Source of the DNA: an uncultured Bacteroidia bacterium
Lineage (GTDB): Bacteria > Bacteroidota > Bacteroidia > Bacteroidales > UBA932
DNA length: 64,000 nucleotides
Reading direction: 5' to 3'
Assembly: GCA_902768985.1 (NCBI GenBank)
Contig: CACXNA010000008.1
Coordinates: 1-64,000 of the forward strand
Every line of letters begins with the position of its first letter. Positions within the stretch are counted from its first letter, which is position 1. The translations under genes and the position numbers were made by a program. This document shows positions 36,854 through 45,287 of the stretch, in pieces. The notes beneath the pieces were generated by a model. It was not told the DNA's origin, made no database searches, and saw nothing but the letters and a program-made list of their open reading frames with translations.

Positions 36854-39234
36854 TGAAAAGAATCTGCACCCTTCTTCTGCTTGCAGCCATTTCTCTGGGC
36901 GCCTACGCCCAGAGGACAGAAACGCTGCTGCGCGACTGGACTTTCAACGGGAAGGAACAGGTGCGCATTCCCCACGACTGGGCGATCACGGGACCGTTTG
37001 ACCGCAGCATCGACCTGCAAGTGGTGGCCATCCTGCAGAACGGCGAGACCGAAGCCAGCGAGAAAACCGCCCGCAGCGGCGGCCTGCCCTGGATCGGGAA
37101 GGGTTTCTATGAGTGCACCGTCGATCTGGACAAAACCCCGGGAACGAAATGTACCCTTCTTTTCGACGGGGCCATGTCCAATGCCAGGGTCTATGTCAAC
37201 GGCGCCTTCGCAGGCGAATGGCCCTACGGGTATAATTCCTTCTACTTCGATGTCACGGAGTTCGTGAAAGCGGGCAGCAACGCCATCCGCGTCGAGTTGG
37301 AGAACCTCCCGGGAAGCTCGCGCTGGTACCCGGGCGCCGGGCTCTACCGCAACGTCCACCTCATCCAGACCGCGGAAACCCGCGTCCCCGTCTGGGGCAC
37401 GCAGATCACAACCCCCGAGGTGTCGCCTGATAAGGCGCTCGTGTCTGTCCGGACCGAAGTCGAAGGCCCGCTGGCGGGCGTGACCGTGCGCACCGAGATC
37501 GTGCGCGACGGCCAGGTGCTGGCCCAATCCGCCGAAATCCCCGCCGCCGCGCTCCTGGAGCAGCAGCTCGAACTGGAGCATCCGGCCCTGTGGAGCCCGG
37601 AGACCCCGAATCTGTACACGGCCGTGACCATCCTGCGCAAGGATCAGCAGGAAATCGACCGGTACGAGACGGTTTTCGGCGTCCGGAGCATTTCCGTGAC
37701 CGCCGAAGGCGGCTTCAAACTGAACGGGCAGCGCCGGCAGATCAAAGGCGTCTGCCTGCACCACGACCTCGGCCCGCTCGGCGCCGCCGTGAACGAATCG
37801 GCCATCCGCCGGCAGCTGGGCATCCTCAAGGACATGGGCTGCGATGCCATCCGCACTTCTCACAACATGCCGGCGCCCGAACTGGTCCGGCTCTGCAACG
37901 AGCTGGGATTCATGATGATGCTGGAGCCTTTCGACGAGTGGGATATCGCCAAGTGTGAGAACGGCTACCACCGGCTCTTCGACGCGTGGGCGGAGCGCGA
38001 CATGGTCAACATGCTCCGCCACTATCGCAACGACCCTTGTGTGGTGATGTGGAGCATCGGCAACGAGGTTCCCTCGCAGGGCATCCCGGGCGGCATCGAG
38101 ACGGCCCGCTTCCTGCAGGACATCTGCCATCGTGAGGATCCGACCCGTCCGGTCACCTGCGGCATGGACCAGGTCTGGACGGTCAACCGCAACGGCTTTG
38201 CCGCGGCCCTCGACGTCCCTGGCTACAACTACCGCACGCATTTCTTCCTGGAGGGCATCCGGATGCTTCCGCAGGGATTCCTGCTCGGCAGCGAGACGGC
38301 CTCCACCGTCAGCTCCCGCGGCGTTTACCATTTCCCGGCAGAGAAAGTCTTCAGCGCCACGACGCCGGACCTCCAGAGCTCTTCCTACGACGAGGACGCC
38401 AGCTCCTGGAGCAACATCCCGGACATCGATTTCGCCTTGGCCGACGACTACCCCTGGTATCTCGGGCAGTTCGTGTGGACCGGCTTCGACTATTTGGGCG
38501 AACCCCACCCCTACGACACGGACGCCTGGCCCAGCCACAGCTCCTATTTCGGCATCGTGGACCTGGCCGGCCTTCCCAAGGACCGCTTCTGGCTCTACCG
38601 CAGCGTGTGGAACACCACCTCGCCCACCCTTCACATCCTCCCGCATTGGACCTGGCCGGGCAGAGAGGGGGAAACAACCCCTGTGTTCGTCTATACCTCC
38701 TGGCCTTCGGCCGAACTCTATATCAACGGCGTCTCCCAGGGCGTGCGGACCAAGCGGACCGACGCTCCCGCGACAGACGGAAGCCAGACGGCCGAAGTGG
38801 AAGACCGCTACCGCCTGATGTGGAAAGACGTCCGCTACGAACCCGGAACGGTCCTGGTGGTCGCATACGACGCCGACGGCCAGGAAGCCGCCCGCGACAG
38901 CGTGGTCACCGCCGGGGCTCCTTCCAAACTGGCCGCCGAGGCTTCTTTCATTTCGGACGACCTTTCCTTCATTACCGTGTCCGTGCTGGACAAGGCGGGC
39001 ATTCCGGTGCCCACCGCGGACAACCCCGTCCGCGTGCGTGTACGCGGCCGCGGACTGCGCTTCAAGGCCATCGCGAACGGCGATGCGACCTGTCTGGAGT
39101 CTTTCCGGCAGCCGCAGATGCACCTGTTCAGCGGAAAGCTCACGGTCATCGTGGAGCGCACCGGCAAACCGGGGAAGGGTGTGGTCGTTCTCCGCAGCAA
39201 AGGACTCAAGAAAACTAAAATCAGAATCATATGA
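36853..39234 (+). CDS. GH2 beta-galactosidase
   Basis: The 793-residue protein has a signal peptide ending AYAQ. GH2 domains follow in order: sugar-binding jelly roll (IPHDWAITGPFD to PGSSRWYPGAGLYRNVHL), Ig-like domain, and barrel with KGVCLHHDLGPLGAAV, acid/base E405 (SIGNEVPS) and nucleophile E481 (GSETAS). The PGAGLYR and GPFD motifs are typical of Bacteroidota beta-galactosidases. It would remove terminal galactose, matching the GH53 galactanase two genes upstream. It overlaps both neighbours by 1-4 nt, which indicates tight translational coupling. Confidence 0.93.
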   Translation: MKRICTLLLLAAISLGAYAQRTETLLRDWTFNGKEQVRIPHDWAITGPFDRSIDLQVVAILQNGETEASEKTARSGGLPWIGKGFYECTVDLDKTPGTKCTLLFDGAMSNARVYVNGAFAGEWPYGYNSFYFDVTEFVKAGSNAIRVELENLPGSSRWYPGAGLYRNVHLIQTAETRVPVWGTQITTPEVSPDKALVSVRTEVEGPLAGVTVRTEIVRDGQVLAQSAEIPAAALLEQQLELEHPALWSPETPNLYTAVTILRKDQQEIDRYETVFGVRSISVTAEGGFKLNGQRRQIKGVCLHHDLGPLGAAVNESAIRRQLGILKDMGCDAIRTSHNMPAPELVRLCNELGFMMMLEPFDEWDIAKCENGYHRLFDAWAERDMVNMLRHYRNDPCVVMWSIGNEVPSQGIPGGIETARFLQDICHREDPTRPVTCGMDQVWTVNRNGFAAALDVPGYNYRTHFFLEGIRMLPQGFLLGSETASTVSSRGVYHFPAEKVFSATTPDLQSSSYDEDASSWSNIPDIDFALADDYPWYLGQFVWTGFDYLGEPHPYDTDAWPSHSSYFGIVDLAGLPKDRFWLYRSVWNTTSPTLHILPHWTWPGREGETTPVFVYTSWPSAELYINGVSQGVRTKRTDAPATDGSQTAEVEDRYRLMWKDVRYEPGTVLVVAYDADGQEAARDSVVTAGAPSKLAAEASFISDDLSFITVSVLDKAGIPVPTADNPVRVRVRGRGLRFKAIANGDATCLESFRQPQMHLFSGKLTVIVERTGKPGKGVVVLRSKGLKKTKIRII

Positions 39235-40496
39235 GACGGATCATCATCGTAGTAGCGCTGGCAGCGCTCGCCCTCATCTCCGTTGCGTGCAAGCAGAATA
39301 CGCCGCACCCGGACTGGACCTACAACACCGTCGTTTACGAAGTCAACATCCGCCAGTTCTCTCCCGAGGGAACCTTCAAGGGCGTCGAAGCCCAGCTTCC
39401 GCGGCTCAAGGAGCTCGGCGTGGACATCCTCTGGCTGATGCCGATGTACGAAATCGGACAAGTGGAGCGCAAGGGCAGCCTCGGTTCCTACTATGCCATT
39501 TCCGACTACACCAAGGTCAATCCGGAATTCGGCACGATGGAGGACTTCGAGTCGCTGCTCGCCGCCGCCCACGAGGCCGGCTTCAAGCTCATCCTCGACT
39601 GGGTCGCCAACCAGACGGCGCCCGACCATGTCTGGATGACCGGCAAGCCCGCAGAATTCTACGAGCGTGATTCCCAGGGCAACGCCATCTGGGAATACGA
39701 CTGGACCGACACGCGCAGCCTCAACTATGAGAACACCGACGTGTGGGCTGCCCAGGACGAGTGCATGCGTTTCTGGCTGGAAAAGGGCGTGGACGGCTTC
39801 CGCTGCGATGCGGCGGCGGAAATGCCCGCCAAATTCTGGAAAAACATTCTGCCCGGCATCCGGCAGGACTATCCGGACATTTACCTGCTGGCCGAGGCCG
39901 AGACGCCCGAGCTGACCGGCTCGTTCGACGCTACTTACGCCTGGAAGCTCCATCACTTGCTCAACGACGTGGCGCAGGGCACCAAAACGGCGCAGGATAT
40001 CCGCGATTACATGGCCGAGGATGATGCCTGGATGGGCACCGACGGGTTCCGCCTGATGTTCACGTCCAACCACGACGAGAACTCCTGGTCGGGCAGCGAA
40101 TTCGAGCGGATGGGCGATGCTGCCAAGGTCATGGAAGTGCTCTGCTTCACCATGCCGAAGGGCCAGCCGCTCGTCTATACGGGCCAGGAAGTGGGCATCA
40201 CGCGCCGGCTCGAATTCTTCGAGAAAGATCCCATCACTGACTGGAGTCCGAACGAGTACACCTCCTTTATACAGGAACTCGTCGCCCTCCGGCACGCCCA
40301 TCCCTGCCTGGCGGCAGGAAAGAAGGGGGCCCCGGCCATCCTGATTCCCGATGTGCCTGACAGCGTGCTCGCCTTCCGCCGCAGCCTGCAGGACGATTCC
40401 GTCACCGTTTACGCCAACCTTTCCTCCGTCCCGGCCGACGTCGTCATCGGAGAAAAAAAACTGACCCTGGAGCCGTGGGGTTGGAAAATTTTATAA
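39231..40496 (+). CDS. Short GH13 alpha-amylase-family lipoprotein
   Basis: The 421-residue lipoprotein (ALISVACKQ) has a compact GH13 barrel with WTYNTVVYEVNIRQFSPEG, D193 (FRCDAAAEMP), E222 (LLAEAE) and D282 (SNHDENSW). The C-terminal beta domain is short (ending LEPWGWKIL). It resembles small periplasmic amylases of Bacteroidota starch loci. Specificity (alpha-1,4 or alpha-1,6) cannot be read. It overlaps the GH2 gene by 4 nt and precedes GH97 by 9 nt. Confidence 0.92.
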   Translation: MRRIIIVVALAALALISVACKQNTPHPDWTYNTVVYEVNIRQFSPEGTFKGVEAQLPRLKELGVDILWLMPMYEIGQVERKGSLGSYYAISDYTKVNPEFGTMEDFESLLAAAHEAGFKLILDWVANQTAPDHVWMTGKPAEFYERDSQGNAIWEYDWTDTRSLNYENTDVWAAQDECMRFWLEKGVDGFRCDAAAEMPAKFWKNILPGIRQDYPDIYLLAEAETPELTGSFDATYAWKLHHLLNDVAQGTKTAQDIRDYMAEDDAWMGTDGFRLMFTSNHDENSWSGSEFERMGDAAKVMEVLCFTMPKGQPLVYTGQEVGITRRLEFFEKDPITDWSPNEYTSFIQELVALRHAHPCLAAGKKGAPAILIPDVPDSVLAFRRSLQDDSVTVYANLSSVPADVVIGEKKLTLEPWGWKIL

Positions 40497-40505
40497 CTTT
40501 ACGCC

Positions 40506-42695
40506 ATGCGTATGAAACATCTGATCCCCTTCCTGGCCGCCGCCCTGCTGGCTGCCTGTGCGCATCCTGCTCCCGCGCCGCAGACGCGGGCGGAACTTGC
40601 CTCTCCGGACGGCGCGCTGCGCTTGGAATTCTCCATGGACGCGGACGGCGTCCCCTATTATTCCCTGTCCCGCGAGGACGTGGATGTCCTGCTGCCCAGC
40701 CGCCTGGGCTTCACGCTGCGCGGCACCGTGAAGGCCGAAAGGCTGGCCGAGGACAAGGCCGGCCACATCTTCAAGAGCGATGCCGTCCCCCCGGTCAACT
40801 TTGACCGCGGCTTCGAGCTCGTCGGCACGGAGACGGACTCCTTCGACGAAGTCTGGGAGCCGGTCTGGGGCGAGGAATCGCAGATCCGCAACCATTATAA
40901 CGAACTGCTGGTCCACCTCCGGCAGCCGGACAGCGAACGTGCGCTGGACGTGCGTTTCCGCCTGTTCGACGACGGCCTGGGCTTCCGCTATGAATTCCCC
41001 GGCGGGCAGAGCCTGGTGCATTTCGTGATCCAGGAAGAGCTCACGGAGTTCGCCTGCGCGGACGACTGGACCGCCTGGTGGATCCCTGGCGACTACGACA
41101 CGCAGGAGTACGAGTACAACTGCTCGAAACTGTCGGAAGTCGCGGAGCGTTTCCACGACAAAATGCGCGACAACAGCAGCCAGACGCCATTTAGCACGTC
41201 CGGCGTGCAGACTTCCCTGCAGATGAAGACCCCCGGCGGACTGTACGTCAACATCCACGAAGCGGCGCTGGTCGACTATCCCTGCATGCACCTGCTCGTG
41301 GACGGGCCGGCGCACACGCTCCGCGCCTGGCTAACCCCCGACGCCGAGGGTTGGAAAGGCAACCTGACCACCCCGGCCAAGTCCCCCTGGCGCACCGTGC
41401 AGGTGGCCGCCTCGGCCACGGATCAGCTCGCCTCCCGCCTGGTGCTCAACCTCAACGAGCCCTGCGCTCTGGAGGACGTGAGCTGGATCCATCCGGTCAA
41501 ATATATGGGCGTGTGGTGGGAGATGATCGCGGGCGCGGGCTCCTGGGCCTACACCGACGCAGTGGGCATCCACCTGCACGACTTCGACTACGCCCAGGCG
41601 ACGCCGAACGGCCGCCACAGCGCCAACAACGCGCATGTGCGCACCTATATCGATTTCGCGGCGGAGCACGGCTTCGACGCGCTGCTGATCGAGGGCTGGA
41701 ACATCGGTTGGGAGGAATGGGCCAACTGCAACAAGGACTATGTCTTTGATTTCCAGACCCCTTATCCCGACTTTGACATTGACGCGCTGAACGCCTACGC
41801 GCACAAGAAGGGCATCCGCCTGGTGATGCACCACGAGACTTCTTCCAGCATCCGAAACTACGAGCGCCACATGGAGGCCGCCTATTCGCTGATGAACCGC
41901 TACGGCTACGACGCCGTGAAGTCCGGCTACGTGGGTGACATCCTCCCGCAGGGCCTGCACCACTACAGCCAGTGGATGATCAACCACTACCTGTATTGCA
42001 TCACCGAGGCTGCGAAGCACCACATCATGGTGAACGCCCACGAAGCGGTGCGTCCGACAGGTCTCTGCCGCACCTACCCCAACCTGATCGGCAACGAGTC
42101 TGCGATGGGCACAGAGTACCAGGCCTTCGGCGGCATCACGCCGGGCCATACGGCCATCCTGCCCTTCACCCGGCTCAACGGCGGTCCGATGGATTACACG
42201 CCGGGCATCTTCGAGCAGAACCTGAAAGACTGGTGCGGCAACGATTCTTACGTCAACTCCACCATCTGCGGGCAGCTGGGCCTGTATCTTACGATGTACT
42301 CCCCGCTGCAGATGGCGGCCGACACGCCGGAGCACTACAGCCGCTTCATGGACGCCTTCCAGTTCATCAAGGATGTGGCGATCGACTGGAGCGAGAGCCG
42401 CTATCTCTACGCCGAGCCGATGGAATACATCGTTGCGGCGCGCAAGGCCAAGGGCACGGGCCAGTGGTTCCTCGGCGGCGTGACGGATGGAAAACTGCGC
42501 CGCTTCGACGTGAAGCTGGACTTCCTGGAGCCGGGCTCCTACGAAGCCACGCTCTACGCCGACGCCGCGGATGCGCACTATCAGACGAATCCCCAGGCCT
42601 ACGTAATCACGAAGATCCAGGTCACGCCGGAGTCCACCCTTCCCGTCACGATGGCCCCCGGCGGCGGTTTTGCCGTCAGTTTCAGAAAAATCTAG
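40506..42695 (+). CDS. SusB-like GH97 alpha-glucosidase
   Basis: The 729-residue protein has a lipoprotein-like signal (LLAACAHPA). The GH97 N-terminal super-sandwich (about 28-270) is followed by the barrel with KYMGVWWEMIAGAGSWAY, EGWNIGWEEWA, VNAHEAVRPTGL and GNESAMGTEYQ. The Glu residues in the last three segments match the inverting SusB type rather than the retaining type, where an Asp acts. It would release glucose from maltooligosaccharides in the periplasm. ATGs at 40506 and 40512 are equally possible. Confidence 0.93.
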   Translation: MRMKHLIPFLAAALLAACAHPAPAPQTRAELASPDGALRLEFSMDADGVPYYSLSREDVDVLLPSRLGFTLRGTVKAERLAEDKAGHIFKSDAVPPVNFDRGFELVGTETDSFDEVWEPVWGEESQIRNHYNELLVHLRQPDSERALDVRFRLFDDGLGFRYEFPGGQSLVHFVIQEELTEFACADDWTAWWIPGDYDTQEYEYNCSKLSEVAERFHDKMRDNSSQTPFSTSGVQTSLQMKTPGGLYVNIHEAALVDYPCMHLLVDGPAHTLRAWLTPDAEGWKGNLTTPAKSPWRTVQVAASATDQLASRLVLNLNEPCALEDVSWIHPVKYMGVWWEMIAGAGSWAYTDAVGIHLHDFDYAQATPNGRHSANNAHVRTYIDFAAEHGFDALLIEGWNIGWEEWANCNKDYVFDFQTPYPDFDIDALNAYAHKKGIRLVMHHETSSSIRNYERHMEAAYSLMNRYGYDAVKSGYVGDILPQGLHHYSQWMINHYLYCITEAAKHHIMVNAHEAVRPTGLCRTYPNLIGNESAMGTEYQAFGGITPGHTAILPFTRLNGGPMDYTPGIFEQNLKDWCGNDSYVNSTICGQLGLYLTMYSPLQMAADTPEHYSRFMDAFQFIKDVAIDWSESRYLYAEPMEYIVAARKAKGTGQWFLGGVTDGKLRRFDVKLDFLEPGSYEATLYADAADAHYQTNPQAYVITKIQVTPESTLPVTMAPGGGFAVSFRKI

Positions 42696-42795
42696 CCAGG
42701 GGCGGCAGGGCCGTTTCGTAGCCGTTCACCCGGACAGGGTCGCGCGATAGCGAAGCGAAGCACGATAGCGGAGAAACGGCCGCTGCCGCCCTGGC
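42695..42795. terminator. Long inverted repeat between GH97 and GH77 genes
   Basis: Two 23-nt arms (42695-42717 and 42773-42795) pair almost perfectly, from GCCAGGG...CCGTTTC to GAAACGG...CCCTGGC, with two single-base bulges. The 55-nt centre contains direct copies of CGATAGCG. There is no U-run, so it may be a processing or stability element rather than a simple terminator. Confidence 0.55.
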
Positions 42796-42815
42796 AGAAC
42801 AAAATACAAACAACT

Positions 42816-44687
42816 ATGACAGTAACATTCAGCATAGAGTACGGGACTGCGTGGGGCGAGAGCCTCGCGCTGGTCCTTCAGGACAAGAAATACCCCATGG
42901 AGTGGGGCGAGGGCGCGATTTGGAGCGTGTCCGTCAAAGACTGCCCCGCCGCGGCGCTCAAGGACTACACCTACGTCGTGATGCGCGACGGCCTGATCGT
43001 CCGCACGGAGTGGAGCCACCACAGCGCCAAGGCGGCGCGGACGATCCAGGACCGCTGGATCGACTGCCCGATCCCGGGCTGCCCCTTCCCGCGCGAGCAC
43101 CAGGCCGCGAAGTTCGACCAGCCCGGTTTCCGCGGAGCGGGCACGGCCATCCCGGTCTTCTCCCTGCGCACCGCCGACGACTTCGGCATCGGCGAATTCC
43201 GCGACCTGCGGCCCCTGGTGAACTGGGCGGCCGCCACGGGGCAGTGCATCCTGCAGCTGCTGCCGGTCAACGACACCACCCGCAAGGGACAGTGGGCGGA
43301 CTCCTACCCGTACAGCCCGGTCTCGACCTTCGCGCTGCATCCGCTCTACATCCACCTGCAGGAGCTCGGCATCAAGGCCGACGCAGCCTTCAAGAAGCAG
43401 CAGGCCGAGCTGAACGCCCTGCCGGAGATCGACTACCCGAAGGTGTTCAAGGCCAAGATGGCCTACATCCGCAAGGCCTTCGAGGCGCGCGGCGCCAAGG
43501 ACATGGCCTCCGCGGCCTATAAGAAGTTCGTGAAGGAGAATGCCGCCTGGCTGCCGGAGTACGCGGAATTCTGCGCCCGGCGCGACAAGCTGGAGCCGGA
43601 ATACTACTGCTGGATGCAGTACCACCTGGACAAGCAGTTCTGCGAAGAAGTGGACTACGCGCGCGCCAAGGGCATCTCCCTGAAGGGCGACCTACCCATC
43701 GGCGTGAGCGCCGACAGCGCCGAGGCCTACTGGCACCCGGAGCTCTTCAACCTCGACTCCTCGACCGGCGCCCCGCCCGACTATTTCAGCACGGACGGCC
43801 AGAACTGGGGCTTCCCGACCTACAACTGGGAGGAGATGGCCAAGGACGACTTCGCCTGGTGGAAGGCGCGCCTGCGCAAGATGAGCTGCTACTTCGACGC
43901 GTTCCGCATCGACCACATCCTCGGCTTCTTCCGCATCTGGGAGATCCCGAAGGAGTTCACCTCCGGCATGATGGGCCACTTCAACCCGGCCCTGCCGTAT
44001 TCGCCGGAGGAAATCTATGCCCTGCAGCTGCCCATCGAGGGGCTCTTCCATCCGGATCCACGCCATCCGGGTATGTACCAGCCGCTGATCGCGCCCGCCT
44101 CCGCGAGCCTGCCGCAGTGGCAGCAGGAGCGCTTCGGCGCCCTCTACAACGACTTCTTCTACCACCGCCACGACGAGTTCTGGCGCCGAAACGCGGAGCG
44201 CAAGCTCCCCGAGTTGCTGGGCGCCACGGGCATGCTCGCCTGCGGCGAGGACCTCGGCATGGTGCCGGACTGCGTCCCGGGCGTGATGGACCACGAGAAG
44301 ATCCTCTCGCTGAAGATGCGCAGCATGGAGCAGGAAGGCGAATGGAAATACCTGTCCGTCTGCGCCACGTCGAGCCACGACATGGAGACCCTGCGCATGC
44401 AGTGCGACCACGATCCGGAGCCGTGGGAGGTGAAGTATATGCTGGGCGAATTCTTGAATTCGCCGTCGATGCTCGCCATCTTCCCGCTGCAGGACTGGCT
44501 GGCCCTGGACAAGGGCCTGCGCCGCGCCGACCGCATGGCCGAGCGCATCAACCAGCCCGCCGACCCGCACCACCACTGGCGCTTCCGCCTGCACTTCGAC
44601 GTGCATGAGCTGCTGCACGCCAGCGAGTTGAACGTCGCCGTCGAGGGGCTCGTCAAGGACGGAGGTCGCTGGGCGTCGAAGCAATAA
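42816..44687 (+). CDS. malQ: 4-alpha-glucanotransferase (GH77) with one N-terminal CBM20-like domain
   Basis: The 623-residue protein has no signal peptide, so it is cytoplasmic. Residues 1-80 (VTFSIEYGTAWGESLALVLQ) look like a single CBM20. The GH77 domain follows with GTAIPVFSLRTADDFGIGEF, D366 (FRIDH), E478 (CGEDLG) and D522 (SSHDME). Bacteroidota and plant DPE2-type enzymes usually have two CBM20 domains and about 900 residues; this one is shorter. It would process imported maltose and maltodextrins. The long inverted repeat upstream sets it slightly apart from the exported enzymes. Confidence 0.93.
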   Translation: MTVTFSIEYGTAWGESLALVLQDKKYPMEWGEGAIWSVSVKDCPAAALKDYTYVVMRDGLIVRTEWSHHSAKAARTIQDRWIDCPIPGCPFPREHQAAKFDQPGFRGAGTAIPVFSLRTADDFGIGEFRDLRPLVNWAAATGQCILQLLPVNDTTRKGQWADSYPYSPVSTFALHPLYIHLQELGIKADAAFKKQQAELNALPEIDYPKVFKAKMAYIRKAFEARGAKDMASAAYKKFVKENAAWLPEYAEFCARRDKLEPEYYCWMQYHLDKQFCEEVDYARAKGISLKGDLPIGVSADSAEAYWHPELFNLDSSTGAPPDYFSTDGQNWGFPTYNWEEMAKDDFAWWKARLRKMSCYFDAFRIDHILGFFRIWEIPKEFTSGMMGHFNPALPYSPEEIYALQLPIEGLFHPDPRHPGMYQPLIAPASASLPQWQQERFGALYNDFFYHRHDEFWRRNAERKLPELLGATGMLACGEDLGMVPDCVPGVMDHEKILSLKMRSMEQEGEWKYLSVCATSSHDMETLRMQCDHDPEPWEVKYMLGEFLNSPSMLAIFPLQDWLALDKGLRRADRMAERINQPADPHHHWRFRLHFDVHELLHASELNVAVEGLVKDGGRWASKQ

Positions 44688-44705
44688 CAATACGGACAGC
44701 ACGTT

Positions 44706-44745
44706 ACACAGGCCGCGTCCTCATTTATGGGGATACGGCCTGTGT
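44706..44745 (+). terminator. Hairpin terminator after malQ
   Basis: ACACAGGCCG and CGGCCTGTGT form a 10-bp stem, with TCC and GGA pairing inside. It lies 18 bp after the malQ stop and is followed by CGCACTTTTC, a short T run. Confidence 0.65.
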
Positions 44746-44769
44746 CGCACTTTTCACCAAATGATGGGA

Positions 44770-44800
44770 TTGACCGGACAGCCGGGGGGCGGTAACTTTG
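44770..44800 (+). promoter_or_regulatory. Promoter before the broken porin gene
   Basis: TTGA (44770-44773), a 19-nt spacer and TAACTTTG (44793-44800) resemble the Bacteroidota promoter. The ATG at 44825 follows. It may now drive ccsBA through the relic. Confidence 0.5.
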
Positions 44801-44824
44801 CACTGCCTTTCGGCTAGTTTGGTT

Positions 44825-45287
44825 ATGAAAAGTTGTGTATTGGTTGTATTGGGAGCCTTGCTCGCGGGTACGTCGCTGTCCGCACAGGTGGCTCCGGAGC
44901 GGGGCTGCCGCCTGACCGTCGGGGGCTACGGCGAAGTGGCCCTGACCCGCAATTTCTACAGCGACAACGTCTATCGCTATTCGCATCCCGCTGATTATAA
45001 GAATGATCCGTCCCACGGCCGCTTTGACATTCCGCACGCCGTGATCTACCTCGGCTACGACTTCGGCAAGGGCTGGACCCTGCAGACCGAGATCGAATTC
45101 GAGCACACCGGCACCGGCTCCGCCGTGGAGAAGGAATATACCGAAGCCGGAGAATGCGGACGTGATCGAGGCCATCATGTGGCATGGTTATAGCAGGAAA
45201 AGTGACGCGTACGGCGCCACGGAGAAGTTCTTCTACCTCTCCAAGGAGGACCGCGACGCAGTAGTGGAATTCATCGATGCAATCTAA
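44825..45287 (+). pseudogene. Deletion scar: porin 5' end joined to di-haem oxidoreductase 3' end
   Basis: The first part encodes a signal peptide and porin start (GGYGEVALTRNFYSDNVYRY, GRFDIPHAVIYLGYDFGKGW, TEIEFEHTGTGSAVEKEYTE), as in Bacteroidota phosphate-selective-porin-like proteins. That frame ends at 45193. From about 45150 another frame reads ENADVIEAIMWHGYSRKSDA and then YGATEKFFYLSKEDRDAVVE to a TAA at 45285-45287, which is the C-terminus of a di-haem thiol-oxidoreductase-like cytochrome. The middle of both genes, and anything between, is deleted. The relic overlaps the ccsBA start. Confidence 0.75.

Noticed and set aside
44706-44745. Possible tRNA or small RNA after malQ
   Set aside because: It is a simple 10-bp hairpin without cloverleaf or CCA features; a terminator explains it.
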